A stretch of 64,000 nt of DNA from Oscillospiraceae bacterium (GTDB lineage Bacteria; Bacillota; Clostridia; Oscillospirales; Acutalibacteraceae): NCBI GenBank assembly GCA_031256825.1, contig JAIRPV010000035.1, positions 41,431-105,430 of the forward strand, written 5' to 3'. The notes under the pieces are model-generated. The model was not told the origin of the DNA. It made no database searches and worked only from the letters and a program-made list of their open reading frames with translations. Of this stretch, positions 25,259 to 34,554 are shown in pieces. A program made the position numbers and the translations under genes. How positions within the stretch are numbered: position 1 is the stretch's first letter; every line of letters begins with the position of its first letter.

Positions 25259-26308
25259 TTAGAATACAATTTCTTCAAATTCATAGAGCCGCCGGGGGTT
25301 GCCGTCCGCGGTATGGATGGTAATCTTCGCGCCGCCCGGGCGCTTTGTTACCTGATAGCCCGCCGGGCGGGTGATATGATAATAGGTCGTGCCAAGGTAC
25401 GCGCACCAGTTCACAGGCGGATGCAGGTGGCCGATAGAGACCAGGCCAACATTGCCGGCGGCGCGCATGGCGTCGTCGACGATATAATTGCCCTGAATCG
25501 CCCAGTTGTCGGGGAAATCTATCATGGCGTAGCCTTCGGCATACGCTTCGCCCCGGTTTTTCGCTTCGCTAAACGCGGGCGTGTTCATATGGAAAAAAAC
25601 GCTCGCGCGGGCGTTGGGGGCCTGCTCCTTCAGCTCGGTCAGCTGCGCCAGCAGCCAATCGGCCTGGTCTTGCTTAAAGCTGTCGTAGGTCAGGTAGTGG
25701 GTTTCCGGGTCGCGCATGAGGGAATCCATAAAAATCAACTCGTGCACCACGTTGCCGTCCGCTTCCCGCAGGGGGATCGCGTACTGGGTCTCGCCGCTCA
25801 GCCCCGGCGGGTTGGAAAGGATGCAGTACGCATAATTTTCGGCAAGAAAGGCCGTCACATCGGCGGTGGAACCCAGATATTCGCCGTCGTTGTTGCCGGG
25901 CACATAGGCCCAGTATTGCCCGCGCAGCTCAAACATATCAGCCAAAGCGCAAAGCGCCGCGCGCTTGTTCACAAAGATTTTGCTGTTAAAGCCGTCGAGG
26001 ATATCCCCTGCCGCCACAACCAAGTCGGGCTTGAGCCGATCCAGCTGCGCGGCAATCGCGTCGATGGTTTTCTCGTCCTTGCCCCGGCTGGTGATCAGGT
26101 GCGTGTCGTTGATTTGCAATATCGTAAAATCGCCGTCGCCGTTGACGTCCATCGAAGGCACGGCGCGGCCAACCGCCGCATCCGCCGCCGCCGCCCCTGT
26201 CAGATCCCCTTTGTGGAACGGCTTTTTAAAGTAGTTCCACGCGAACAGCCCGGCAAACGCCAGCAGCAGCGCCAGCGGCGGCAAAATCCATTTCCAGCGT
26301 TTTTTCAT
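25259..26308 (-). CDS. Membrane-anchored calcineurin-like metallophosphoesterase
   Basis: A 349-residue protein with one N-terminal membrane anchor (residues 8-25) and an extracytoplasmic metallophosphoesterase domain. The metal-site motifs are in order: NDTH, AAGDILDGFN, GNND, FFHMN and IGHLHPP. Resembles family members acting on nucleotide or phosphodiester substrates outside the cell; the substrate cannot be told. AAGGAGGCTGAGAAGC precedes the ATG. Starts 5 bases after the beta-galactosidase stop. Confidence 0.85.
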   Translation of the reverse strand: MKKRWKWILPPLALLLAFAGLFAWNYFKKPFHKGDLTGAAAADAAVGRAVPSMDVNGDGDFTILQINDTHLITSRGKDEKTIDAIAAQLDRLKPDLVVAAGDILDGFNSKIFVNKRAALCALADMFELRGQYWAYVPGNNDGEYLGSTADVTAFLAENYAYCILSNPPGLSGETQYAIPLREADGNVVHELIFMDSLMRDPETHYLTYDSFKQDQADWLLAQLTELKEQAPNARASVFFHMNTPAFSEAKNRGEAYAEGYAMIDFPDNWAIQGNYIVDDAMRAAGNVGLVSIGHLHPPVNWCAYLGTTYYHITRPAGYQVTKRPGGAKITIHTADGNPRRLYEFEEIVF

Positions 26309-26313
26309 GCTTC

Positions 26314-29130
26314 TCAGCCTCCTTTCCCAACCGGATAAATCACAAACGAAAATTCCAGCGGGCAGATCAGATCGATTTTGTACTCATCCAGGGTTTCCGG
26401 GCCGCAGGAAGAACTGCCCGTGCCGCGCGTGTAGCCCTCTACCGTAAGAAAAACGCGGCCTTCGTCGTGCAGATCCTCCTGGTGCTTCGCCGCTGCAAGC
26501 AGCTCGGGCGAATACGTGTGGGCGGAAAAGCAGAGGCGGCGGCTGGGGTTGGCAATGCGCAGGCCGCGGCCCTCTTTGTCGGTGAGTTCCAGCCAGCGCA
26601 CCTCGCAGTGCGTCCCGTTTTCCTGCGGGCGGAGATACGGTTCGTTCATCTCGGCCACATCGGCCTCAAATACGCCGAACAGAGCCTGCGCGCGGCAATC
26701 GGGCAAATTCTCGCGCTCGCCAAGGCCGCAGTAGCGAACCTGATCCCATTCGCGCGGCAAAACAAAGTGCAGGCCAAAACGCGAAATCTGGATGAGATCG
26801 GGTATGTCATCGTCATCCTTCAGCGCAAGTTGGCCGGTGATTTGATACGCCCCGCCGGGCAGCGGATCGCACGCCAGCCGCATGTCGAAGTGCTCCGGCT
26901 TCGCGCCGTCATACCAGCGCGTCCAGGCCCAAAGATCGTTGTCGAGCCAGGCGCGCTGCATGGTCAGCCGCGCGGTTTCTATCACCGGGGAAATGTCGCC
27001 CGCGCCGGGAACCACTTGCTCCGCGATGGCGCATTCCTGCAAGGCAATCTGCTCAAAGGCTTTTTCGCCGTAGCAAAATGTGATGTGATACTCCGCGCCG
27101 GGTTCCATCGAAGGCAGCAGCAGCTTCAGCTCCTGCGAACCCATGGCGGGCACGTTCAGCCCGGCAAAGCCCCGAACCAATCCCTGGCCGTTGCGCAGCA
27201 GCGTCCACTCCATCTGGCATTCCTCGGCGGCAAAACGGTTGGTGTTGCGGAACACAAAACTGTCGTCCCCGCTCCGGGCCGCCCGCAGCGGCCGATACAC
27301 GTTCTTCATCTCGTAAGCGCCGGTGTGCGGCCGGCGATCGGGATAAAACAGGCCGTCCACACAAAAGTTGCTGTCGTGAATCCGCTCGCCGTGATCGCCG
27401 CCGTAAGTCCACCGCAGGCCCCGCGACTCCGGGGGCAAAAGTTCCTGCCGCTTCGCAACCGCCTCCTGATCAACGGCATGATCGGCCCATTCCCAAATGC
27501 AGCCGCCCATCAGGTTTTCGTACTGATAAAACGTCTGCCAGTATTCTTCCAGATTGCCGGGGCCAAAGCCCATGGCGTGGGCGTATTCGCACAAGAAAAA
27601 CGGCTTGTTCTGGTACCATTCCTCGGCTTTGCCCTGCCCAATCTGCTGGCAGCGCAGAATGTCGGTGTACATCTCGGAATGCACGTCGTAGCCGTGCACG
27701 GGCGTGCGGCAAGCGCCCTCGTAATGCACGGGGATTTCCGGCTGCACGGCATGCAAAAAGGCATAGCAGGCGTCCTGGCAGTGCCAGCCGCCGGCCTCGT
27801 TGCCCAGCGACCACATGGTGACGCAGGCGTGCGCGCGATCGCGGAAGAGCATGCGCTTCACACGATCCAGATAGCGGGGGATCCACTTTTTGTCGTTCGA
27901 TATCAGGTTGATCTCTTTATGGGTCACTTCCGCCCCGTGGGTTTCAATGTCCGCCTCGTCCACCACATAAAACCCCAACTCGTCGGCAAGCATCAGCAAA
28001 TGCGGATCGGGGGGGTAATGCGACGTGCGAATGGCGTTGACGTTGAATTCCTTCATGAGCTTCAAATCGCGCTCGTAGTCTTCGTAGCTCATGCAGTAGC
28101 CCTTGGCCGGGTCGGTGTCGTGGTGGTTGACGCCCTTGAACTTGATGGCCTGCCCGTTGAACGTAAACACGCTGCCGCTGATGGCAGCGTCTTTGAACCC
28201 CAGGCGCAATTTTACCACCTGCTCCGGCTCGTTGGCGCGGCGCAGGGTGAGCCATGCGGTATAAAGCGCCGGCTGCTCAGCGTTCCACTCCGTTGGGCGC
28301 AGGTTTTCGAGCGAAAAGTTCAATCGCTCGCGCGCGGGCGCGGTGTAGGCCGCACCCTCCAGGCCTTCCACAAAAAAATCTAGGCTCCAGCCGTTGGTTT
28401 CCCCTAACACCTCCGCCGTGCCAATGATCCGGTATTCGCCTTCGGCGGTTTTCACCGGGCGGATCCAAAAATCGTTGAGGAACGTGCCCGGCAGTTCATA
28501 GAGCAGCACATCGCGGAAAATCCCGTTTTCGCGGAACATGTCCTGGCATTCCAGGAATGTGCCGGTGCTCCACTTGTGCACCACCACCAAAAGCTCGTTA
28601 AGCCCTTCGCGCACCACATTGCTCAGTTCAAACTCTGCCGTGTTGTGGGAGCCTTCGCTGTAACCAATATGGTAGCCGTTGCAGTAAACGTCCACGCACG
28701 AGCAGGCCCCCAAAAAGGCCACAATCACCGTCTTGCCCTCCGGCTCCTCCAGCGCAAAGCGCTTGCGATAAACCCCGGCGGGCACCACTTCGGGCAGCTC
28801 CGGCGGAATATTCTCGAACTCGTAGCGCGTATTGAGATACACCGGCGCTTCGTAGCCCGCGCGCTGCCAGGTGTGGGGCACCTGCACCTCGTCGAACCGC
28901 AATTCGGCGGGATCCAGTTCCTTTGGAATATCCCCCTGCGGAAAATAACAAAAATCCCAGGCGCCCGAAAGCACGCGCACCCAGTCGGATTCATAGCGCT
29001 GCCGCGCGTCCGGCGTCCCGCGCAGGGTTTCCTTTTCTTTATAGGGAATAAAATACGCCCGCGGGGCGCGCTTGTTCTGCTCATACATCTCGAATGAACG
29101 GTGGTTGCTGCGTTGAATACGATATGTCAT
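26314..29130 (-). CDS. Beta-galactosidase, glycoside hydrolase family 2 (LacZ type)
   Basis: A 938-residue GH2 enzyme with sugar-binding, Ig-like, TIM-barrel and C-terminal small-chain domains in LacZ order. The acid/base is Glu445 in SLGNEAGG and the nucleophile Glu515 in FLCEYAHAMG. No signal peptide, so cytosolic. About 85 residues shorter than E. coli LacZ. AGAGGATGATGCT precedes the ATG. It lies 24 bases after pcrA and 5 before the metallophosphoesterase gene. No lactose transporter or regulator is adjacent, so the natural substrate is open. Confidence 0.93.
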   Translation of the reverse strand: MTYRIQRSNHRSFEMYEQNKRAPRAYFIPYKEKETLRGTPDARQRYESDWVRVLSGAWDFCYFPQGDIPKELDPAELRFDEVQVPHTWQRAGYEAPVYLNTRYEFENIPPELPEVVPAGVYRKRFALEEPEGKTVIVAFLGACSCVDVYCNGYHIGYSEGSHNTAEFELSNVVREGLNELLVVVHKWSTGTFLECQDMFRENGIFRDVLLYELPGTFLNDFWIRPVKTAEGEYRIIGTAEVLGETNGWSLDFFVEGLEGAAYTAPARERLNFSLENLRPTEWNAEQPALYTAWLTLRRANEPEQVVKLRLGFKDAAISGSVFTFNGQAIKFKGVNHHDTDPAKGYCMSYEDYERDLKLMKEFNVNAIRTSHYPPDPHLLMLADELGFYVVDEADIETHGAEVTHKEINLISNDKKWIPRYLDRVKRMLFRDRAHACVTMWSLGNEAGGWHCQDACYAFLHAVQPEIPVHYEGACRTPVHGYDVHSEMYTDILRCQQIGQGKAEEWYQNKPFFLCEYAHAMGFGPGNLEEYWQTFYQYENLMGGCIWEWADHAVDQEAVAKRQELLPPESRGLRWTYGGDHGERIHDSNFCVDGLFYPDRRPHTGAYEMKNVYRPLRAARSGDDSFVFRNTNRFAAEECQMEWTLLRNGQGLVRGFAGLNVPAMGSQELKLLLPSMEPGAEYHITFCYGEKAFEQIALQECAIAEQVVPGAGDISPVIETARLTMQRAWLDNDLWAWTRWYDGAKPEHFDMRLACDPLPGGAYQITGQLALKDDDDIPDLIQISRFGLHFVLPREWDQVRYCGLGERENLPDCRAQALFGVFEADVAEMNEPYLRPQENGTHCEVRWLELTDKEGRGLRIANPSRRLCFSAHTYSPELLAAAKHQEDLHDEGRVFLTVEGYTRGTGSSSCGPETLDEYKIDLICPLEFSFVIYPVGKGG

Positions 29131-29154
29131 AGCATCATCCTCTTTTCCTGGTTG

Positions 29155-31509
29155 TTATCTATCTGTGTGCTCCAATTTTGCGTAATTCGCCATGAGTTTC
29201 TTCGTGCCAACCCGATCAAACGCCACTTCCAGCAGCGTGTCGTTGCCCATGGGCTTTGTCGAAAGCACCATCCCCGGCCCAAAACTTGGGTGGTGCACAG
29301 CGTCGCCGGGAACAAAGCGTTCCGCCGCGGGAGGGGTCACTTCCGGCGCTGGCCGGGGCAGCGGTTCCGTTGCGCGGCGCGGCTGCCAGGGAACGCGCGT
29401 GGGCGGCGCGCGCCGCTCCTGCGCCTCCTGCAACCCCGCCTCGCGCAGAAAGCGCGACGGTGGGTTATATTGCGTCTGGGCATAGAGCATGCGGGTGCGG
29501 GTTGTGCTGAAACAAAGCCGCTCCTTCGCCCGGGTAATGCCAACATAGGCCAGCCGCCGCTCTTCTTCCAAATCTTCCTGTCCCCCGCTCATCAGCGTCT
29601 GGTAAGAAGGGAACACCCGCTCTTCCCAGGCCGGAAGAAACACGCACGGGAACTCAAGCCCTTTGGCCGCGTGCAGCGTCATCAAAACCACAGCGTCGCT
29701 TTGCGCGTTATATTGGTCAATGTCGCTGAGCAGCGCCACTTCCTCTAAAAAGCCCCAAAGGCTCGCCGCCTCCTCCTCTTCTTCGTAGCGCAGCAGGTTC
29801 GAAGCCAACTCCTGCAAGTCTTCGCGCCGCTCCTTGAGCGTCTCTGGATCCTGCTCCAGCGCCGCCGCGTAGCCGGTGCGCTGCAATGTCAGTTCCAGCA
29901 ATTCCTTCAGGTTAAGTTGCTCCTGCGCTTCGCGCAGCCCGCGTATCATCTGCGCAAAGGCCGTCAGCTTCGCCGCCGCGCGGCTAAGCTCCGGGTAATC
30001 GCCCGCGTGCAGGGTCACTTCATAAAACGTGATCCCTTCGCGCGCGGCAATGTTGGAGCACAACTGCACCGTGGTTTCCCCAATGCCCCGCTTTGGCTCG
30101 TTGATAATCCGCCGCAGCCGCACTTCGTCCGCCGGGTTGGCAATCACAGTCAAATAAGCAATCGCGTCGCGGATCTGCTTGCGTTCATAGAACCGGCGTC
30201 CGCCGATGACCCGGTATGGCACCGCCGCGCGCACCAGTTGCTGCTCAATGGCGTTAGAAAGCGCACTGCTTCGGTAAAGCACCGCGTGATCGCCCCAGGC
30301 GGCGCCCTTCGCAACGTTTTGCTGAATCCGTTCGGCAATGAACCGCGCTTCGTCGCGCTCGTCGTCGCATATCTGCCAAAAAACCTCTTCCCCCGCCCCG
30401 TTGCCGGTCCAGAGTTCTTTGCCCTTGCGGCCCTCGTTGTTGGCAATCACCCGGTTGGCCGCATCCAGTATGTTCTGCGTGGAACGATAGTTTTGCTCCA
30501 GCCGCACCACGCGCGCCGCGGGATACTGCCGCTCAAACTGCAAAATATTTTCAATCGTGGCTCCCCTGAATTTATAGATGCTCTGGTCGTCGTCGCCCAC
30601 CACGCACAAATTGCCGTGCCCCTGCGCCAAAATCGAAATGAGTTTTTCCTGCGCGTGGTTTGTGTCCTGGTACTCGTCCACCAAAAGGTAGCGAAAACGC
30701 CGCTGATACTGCGCGCGAATTTCGTGGTTCTGTTCCAGCATATGCACCGTATGAAAAATCATGTCATCAAAGTCCATCGCGTTGGCGCGCAGCAGCAGTT
30801 GCTGGTAGCGCTCGTAGGCCCGGGCAATCACGCGCTGTTTTTCTTCGTTGCCAAAAGCCTGGCAGTATTGCCCGGGCGTAATCAACTGATCCTTCGCTCG
30901 CCCAACGGCATACAAAATTTGCTTGTGCGGCATAAATTTCTCGTTGATATCCAATTGCCGCAGCGCCTCTTTCATAACGCGGCGGCTGTCTTCCGCGTCA
31001 TAAATGGCGAAGTGGCTGTTAAAGCCGGGCAGGCCGCCGTCGTGCCGGCGCAGCAGTTTGCCGCAAACCGAATGGAATGTCCCGGCCCAAATGCCGTCCG
31101 CCTGCGCGCCCAGCATGGCCGCCAGGCGCTCTTTCATCTCGCTTGCCGCCTTGTTGGTGAAGGTGATCGCCAGCACGCTCCAGGGCGGCGGCGCCTGATA
31201 GGGCAGCAAGTCGAACACCTGATCCAGCGCGTCCCCGTCGCCTTGCGCCGCGCGCCGCAGCAGTTCGACATCTTCCGCGCGCAGCTCGTATGCGAACGCG
31301 TCGCTTTCGTATGCGCTGCCGTAGCGCAGCAGGCAGGCAACGCGGTTCACCAGCACCGTTGTTTTGCCCGAACCCGCCCCGGCCAGCACCAGCAGCGGCC
31401 CTTTTGCGCTGAACACCGCCTGGCGCTGCATGTCGTTCATCCGGCTGAACTCGCGCGCGATAATTTGCCTGCGGTATTCCAGGCAGGCGGCGAACTCCAG
31501 TTCGTTCAT
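29155..31509 (-). CDS. pcrA: ATP-dependent DNA helicase PcrA/UvrD
   Basis: A 784-residue SF1A helicase. Walker A is AGAGSGKTT, Walker B DEYQDTN, motif III GDDDQSIYKFRGA, motif IV QNYRSTQNIL and motif V TLHAAKGLEF. The C-terminal module (FGPGMVLSTKPMGNDTLLEV) is the Tudor-like RNA polymerase-binding region of PcrA. AGAGGATAATGC precedes the ATG. Upstream lies an odd array of ribosome-site-like repeats. Confidence 0.95.
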   Translation of the reverse strand: MNELEFAACLEYRRQIIAREFSRMNDMQRQAVFSAKGPLLVLAGAGSGKTTVLVNRVACLLRYGSAYESDAFAYELRAEDVELLRRAAQGDGDALDQVFDLLPYQAPPPWSVLAITFTNKAASEMKERLAAMLGAQADGIWAGTFHSVCGKLLRRHDGGLPGFNSHFAIYDAEDSRRVMKEALRQLDINEKFMPHKQILYAVGRAKDQLITPGQYCQAFGNEEKQRVIARAYERYQQLLLRANAMDFDDMIFHTVHMLEQNHEIRAQYQRRFRYLLVDEYQDTNHAQEKLISILAQGHGNLCVVGDDDQSIYKFRGATIENILQFERQYPAARVVRLEQNYRSTQNILDAANRVIANNEGRKGKELWTGNGAGEEVFWQICDDERDEARFIAERIQQNVAKGAAWGDHAVLYRSSALSNAIEQQLVRAAVPYRVIGGRRFYERKQIRDAIAYLTVIANPADEVRLRRIINEPKRGIGETTVQLCSNIAAREGITFYEVTLHAGDYPELSRAAAKLTAFAQMIRGLREAQEQLNLKELLELTLQRTGYAAALEQDPETLKERREDLQELASNLLRYEEEEEAASLWGFLEEVALLSDIDQYNAQSDAVVLMTLHAAKGLEFPCVFLPAWEERVFPSYQTLMSGGQEDLEEERRLAYVGITRAKERLCFSTTRTRMLYAQTQYNPPSRFLREAGLQEAQERRAPPTRVPWQPRRATEPLPRPAPEVTPPAAERFVPGDAVHHPSFGPGMVLSTKPMGNDTLLEVAFDRVGTKKLMANYAKLEHTDR

Positions 31510-31555
31510 GCATTATCCTCTTGTTCAAAAAAATCTTCGCGCACCCGCGCCCCCA

Positions 31556-31682
31556 ATCCCTGATTTCTGCCTCCTACTTCCTGCCTCCTGCCTCCTGATT
31601 CCTGCCTCCTCAAAGCCCCTGCCTCCTGCCTCCTGATCCCTGCCTCCTAAAGGCCCTGCCTCCTGATCCCTGTCTCCTCAAA
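31556..31682 (-). repeat. Interspersed tandem repeat of AGGAGGCAG units between pfkA and pcrA
   Basis: On the reverse strand the 9-mer AGGAGGCAG occurs eight times (some overlapping) plus one variant, separated by short spacers such as GGATC and GGCTTTG. The array begins inside the pfkA stop region and ends about 50 bases before pcrA. Each unit contains a perfect Shine-Dalgarno core but no usable start codon follows. Confidence 0.9.
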
Positions 31683-32733
31683 GGCTAACCCGCCACGCCA
31701 GGCCATAATCCGCGGCGCTCAGCCCCTTGGGCATCTTCAGCGCCTGGTTGATATCGTAATCCATAATCACTTCGTTGTGGATCACCACCACGCGGTTGCT
31801 GATCCCCCGCGCCAGCAGCCCCACAGCATAATCGCCCATCTGCGTGGCAATCACGCGGTCGCGCGCCGTTGGCCGCCCGCCGCGCTGCACATAAGAAAGA
31901 ATGTCGCAGCGCGCGTCGGCGCCTGTGGCGTCGCCCAGCGCCTTCGCCAGCGCCTCGGCCCCGCCAGGGTAGCGCGTCTTCCCGTTTTTGTCCTTCTTGC
32001 CCGTGATCCCTTCGGCTACGAAAATCAGGAAATAATTTTTCCCCGCCGCTTTCGCCTTTAATACCCGCGCCACCAGATCGCTCTCAAACCGCGCTTTCGT
32101 CTCGGCGTCCATCTCCCCTTCTTCGGGGAAGCGATAGCCGCCGTGCTCCATCAGCACAACAGCCGTCGCGCCGCAGGCAATGCCGCCATAAAGCGTTAAA
32201 TCGCCCGCCTTGTTGCCCATGACCTCAATGATCATGCAGCGGTCGTGCGAACGCGCTGTGTCGGCAATGGCGTCCACCTGGTTCATAACGGTGTTCAGCG
32301 CTGTGTCGTACCCAATGGTATAATCCGTGCAGGCAATGTCGTTGTCGATGGTGCCGGGAAGGCAAACGCAGGGCAGCCCGTGATTGGTCAAATCCTGCGC
32401 GCCGCGGAACGAGCCGTCGCCGCCGATCACAATCAACCCGTCAATTTTGCCCGCGCAATTGGCAACGCACTGGTCAATCGCGGGCTGCCGCCGCGCCGAA
32501 TCTTGAAACGGCATAAAGCGCGCCGTGCGCAAAATCGTGCCGCCCTGCGCGTGGATCGCGTCCACCTTATCCAGGGTTAGCTCGTCCCAATTGCCCTCAT
32601 ACAGGCCCCTGTAGCCCTGCTGAATGCCGTATAACGTGATGCCCTGCGCGCGCGCCGCAAAAACAGCCGCGCGCACCGCCGCGTTCATGCCGGGCGAGTC
32701 GCCGCCGGAAGTTAAGATGCCAATGTGTTTCAT
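31678..32733 (-). CDS. pfkA: ATP-dependent 6-phosphofructokinase
   Basis: A 351-residue group A PFK. The nucleotide site reads GGDGS; Gly (not Asp) at this place indicates ATP rather than pyrophosphate use. The catalytic motif TIDND and the MGNKAGDLTLYGG substrate loop are present. Somewhat longer than the 320-residue Bacillus enzyme owing to a C-terminal extension and an insert near 230. GGGAGAAAGCAG precedes the ATG. Own promoter at 32766-32794. Confidence 0.95.
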   Translation of the reverse strand: MKHIGILTSGGDSPGMNAAVRAAVFAARAQGITLYGIQQGYRGLYEGNWDELTLDKVDAIHAQGGTILRTARFMPFQDSARRQPAIDQCVANCAGKIDGLIVIGGDGSFRGAQDLTNHGLPCVCLPGTIDNDIACTDYTIGYDTALNTVMNQVDAIADTARSHDRCMIIEVMGNKAGDLTLYGGIACGATAVVLMEHGGYRFPEEGEMDAETKARFESDLVARVLKAKAAGKNYFLIFVAEGITGKKDKNGKTRYPGGAEALAKALGDATGADARCDILSYVQRGGRPTARDRVIATQMGDYAVGLLARGISNRVVVIHNEVIMDYDINQALKMPKGLSAADYGLAWRVSL

Positions 32734-32765
32734 CTGCTTTCTCCCATTCTAAATGAATCGGTACC

Positions 32766-32794
32766 ATAGTACAGCATAAAACGTAAATTGTCAA
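32766..32794 (-). promoter_or_regulatory. Sigma-A promoter of pfkA
   Basis: Reverse strand TTGACA (32794-32789), 17-base spacer, TACTAT (32771-32766). Confidence 0.8.
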
Positions 32795-32825
32795 CACTTT
32801 TTTGAAATTTTTTTGGTGGAAAATG

Positions 32826-32888
32826 AAACACGAAAGCAACCGCCCCGTGGCGATTGCCCTCGTAGCTTATTGACTTCCAAAGGGGAGA
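32826..32888 (-). repeat. Cassette 3' element, copy 2 (terminator hairpin)
   Basis: About 63 bases nearly identical to 34555-34617. On the reverse strand GCAATCGCC and GGCGGTTGC pair around a 4-base loop (arms 32857-32849 and 32844-32836), followed by TTTCGTGTTT. It lies 20 bases after the second glycine-rich gene and looks like its terminator, copied together with the cassette. Confidence 0.85.
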
Positions 32889-32907
32889 GAAGAAAACTGG
32901 TTACGCA

Positions 32908-33906
32908 TTAAAACGAACTTGCCGCGGGCACTGCGGGCACAACCGTCGGCGCAACAGGGCCAAGATAAAACACAATGGCATTCCCGTCGGCCGTTGCCGT
33001 TGGCAGCGTCCAGGGGAGACCGCTCGGCAATGCGGTGATCCCAGCCGCGCACCACGACGATCCGCCGCCGCCGCTGGCAACCGCCCAGTTGCCAATTCCA
33101 GGCTGCCCCTTGCCGCCGGAGCCGCCGCCGCGATACCCGCCGCCGCCAGCCCCCGAACCCTGCTGACCATCGCCGCCCTTCCCCAATGTCACATTAGCCC
33201 AGGTATAGTCTTCACCGTCGTTGCCTCTTGTTGGGCTAGTATTATACCCACTTCCTCCTGCACCATGGGTGGTGCTGCCGCCAACGCCGCCGTCTGAGGC
33301 AGCAATAACAGTACCAATCAGAGGTAAAGTCGTCCTCCCGTTTCCGCCGTCGCCCCCCGGTCCAACGCCGGCGCCATTAACGGTCCCGCCCGCGCCGCCG
33401 CCGCCTTGCGCGTTCATACCGCCCGCGCCGCCGCCGCCGCCCGCAACGGCAACCGCCGTGCCGTCCACCGCAAGGCCTGTGAATCCGCCGCCGCCGCCGC
33501 CATAATTGTTGGTGTTCTGTCTGCTCCCCGTGCCGCCGCCGGGCGACCCTGCCGCCGCGTTGCTTCCGGAATTGAACCCGCCCGCCGTGGCGACAATAAC
33601 ACTAATGCTCGACGAAACATAAACCACGCCGCTGGCGGTGCCGCCCGCGCCGCCGCCCCTGCCGCTGTAGCCATCGCCGCCGTTGCCGCCCTTGAGCCGA
33701 AAGGCATAGTAGCCCGGCACAACGCCAGTGATGGCAGTTGTCCCCGTGGCAGTGATCCCTGCGCGGATATCGCTATGCGAAACATAAAACGCCGCGTCCG
33801 GTTCATCCCAAACATATTTTGCCTGCGACGCCGCCAGCGAACCAAACACAAGGGCCAAAGCCAGCAGCGAACCCAGCAGCCGAAAAACAAAAGCCGATCG
33901 CTTCAT
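32908..33906 (-). CDS. Exported glycine-rich protein, cassette copy 2
   Basis: A 332-residue protein with a signal peptide (residues 1-28) followed by SQAKYVWDEPD, then a short domain with VPGYYAFRLKGGNGGDG. Gly-rich sequence with many GGGGG runs fills about 70-300. Such proteins resemble the bacterial glycine-rich domain group of surface and phage-fibre proteins. The cassette-1 counterpart has GYYAFIVLGGTGGRGGEGG at the same place. No anchor motif at the C terminus (ends PAASSF). Starts 12 bases after the frameshifted leader-protein gene. Likely a surface filament or coat component, which is inference. Confidence 0.78.
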   Translation of the reverse strand: MKRSAFVFRLLGSLLALALVFGSLAASQAKYVWDEPDAAFYVSHSDIRAGITATGTTAITGVVPGYYAFRLKGGNGGDGYSGRGGGAGGTASGVVYVSSSISVIVATAGGFNSGSNAAAGSPGGGTGSRQNTNNYGGGGGGFTGLAVDGTAVAVAGGGGGAGGMNAQGGGGAGGTVNGAGVGPGGDGGNGRTTLPLIGTVIAASDGGVGGSTTHGAGGSGYNTSPTRGNDGEDYTWANVTLGKGGDGQQGSGAGGGGYRGGGSGGKGQPGIGNWAVASGGGGSSWCAAGITALPSGLPWTLPTATADGNAIVFYLGPVAPTVVPAVPAASSF

Positions 33907-33918
33907 CCGAATCCCTCC

Positions 33919-34430
33919 TTAGTCCACTTGAACCGCATAAACTTTGATACGAATCTGTGCCATCGCGTCCTGGGGGCTGGTGCTGGTCTGGTTGTCCGTC
34001 ACAGTCAGCGTATAAGTCGCGCTGCCGCCAACCGGCACCGGGGTTGCCGCCGCAGCGTCCGTGCGCGCCAGCGTATAAGTAAAAGTGCCCGCCGGGCCAC
34101 TCGAGGCAATCACATCCACATAGGGAGCAGGCGTCGCCATCACCTCGCTGTTGTTGGTGATTATGATTTTGTTGGTATACACCTTCGACTCAGTCGCCCC
34201 TTCTGCGGGCCGGAATTTTATGTAAGCTGAGCCATCTGTCGGATCAACCGGGCTTTCGCAAGCAATATCCCACTTCGCAATATGCGCAGAAGCCGACCCC
34301 GATCCGCTTGCGTAGTACTTCGACATCGCAAACGGCGTGGTCAGCAAAGTTATTACAAGGAGAACCAGGGCAGCTAATGTGACAATATTAGACGCTGCCC
34401 CCCCCGTTGCCATAATTTGCCATTTCTCAT
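33919..34430 (-). pseudogene. Exported surface-protein gene of cassette copy 2, frameshifted at a G8 tract (possibly phase-variable)
   Basis: The homologous start ATG at 34430 gives MRNGKLWQRGGQR and then a stop in another frame. The long frame begins only after the tract of eight G (34405-34398). With nine G the reading would run MRNGKLWQRGGAASN into LVLLVITLLTTPFAMSKYYA, matching the cassette-1 protein (MKNGEKWRWVEVSSG, then the same leader). The upstream bases also match cassette 1. An in-frame ATG at 34413 could rescue a 164-residue product but lacks a ribosome site. The mature part is a beta-rich domain of about 120 residues ending in KVYAVQVD. Phase-off state or a homopolymer read error are both possible. 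Confidence 0.75.
34272..34353 (-). repeat. Leader block repeat, copy 2 (82 bp)
   Basis: 80 of 82 bases match 36117-36198. It encodes the end of the membrane segment and SKYYASGSGSASAHIAK, while the flanking coding sequence has diverged strongly. Confidence 0.95.
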
Positions 34431-34464
34431 TTTGCTCAGCTTCCCTTCTAATGTTCTGGTACCA

Positions 34465-34493
34465 ATTATAAACCAATTTGACAGAAAATGCAA
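34465..34493 (-). promoter_or_regulatory. Promoter of surface cassette copy 2
   Basis: Reverse strand TTGCAT (34493-34488), 17-base spacer, TATAAT (34470-34465). The preceding ATTACCGCTTG is shared with the cassette-1 promoter, so the promoter was duplicated too. Confidence 0.8.
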
Positions 34494-34554
34494 GCGGTAA
34501 TATCGCACAAAATATTTGGATGCTTTTCCCATATTTTTGTAACAACCTACAAAA

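Noticed and set aside
26467..28383. 638-residue forward open frame opposite the beta-galactosidase gene
   Set aside because: Composition of a complementary-strand shadow; the GH2 catalytic motifs are on the other strand.
31556..31682. Considered as a CRISPR array
   Set aside because: Units are 9 bases with irregular 0-8 base spacers; no 25-35 base repeats or cas genes.
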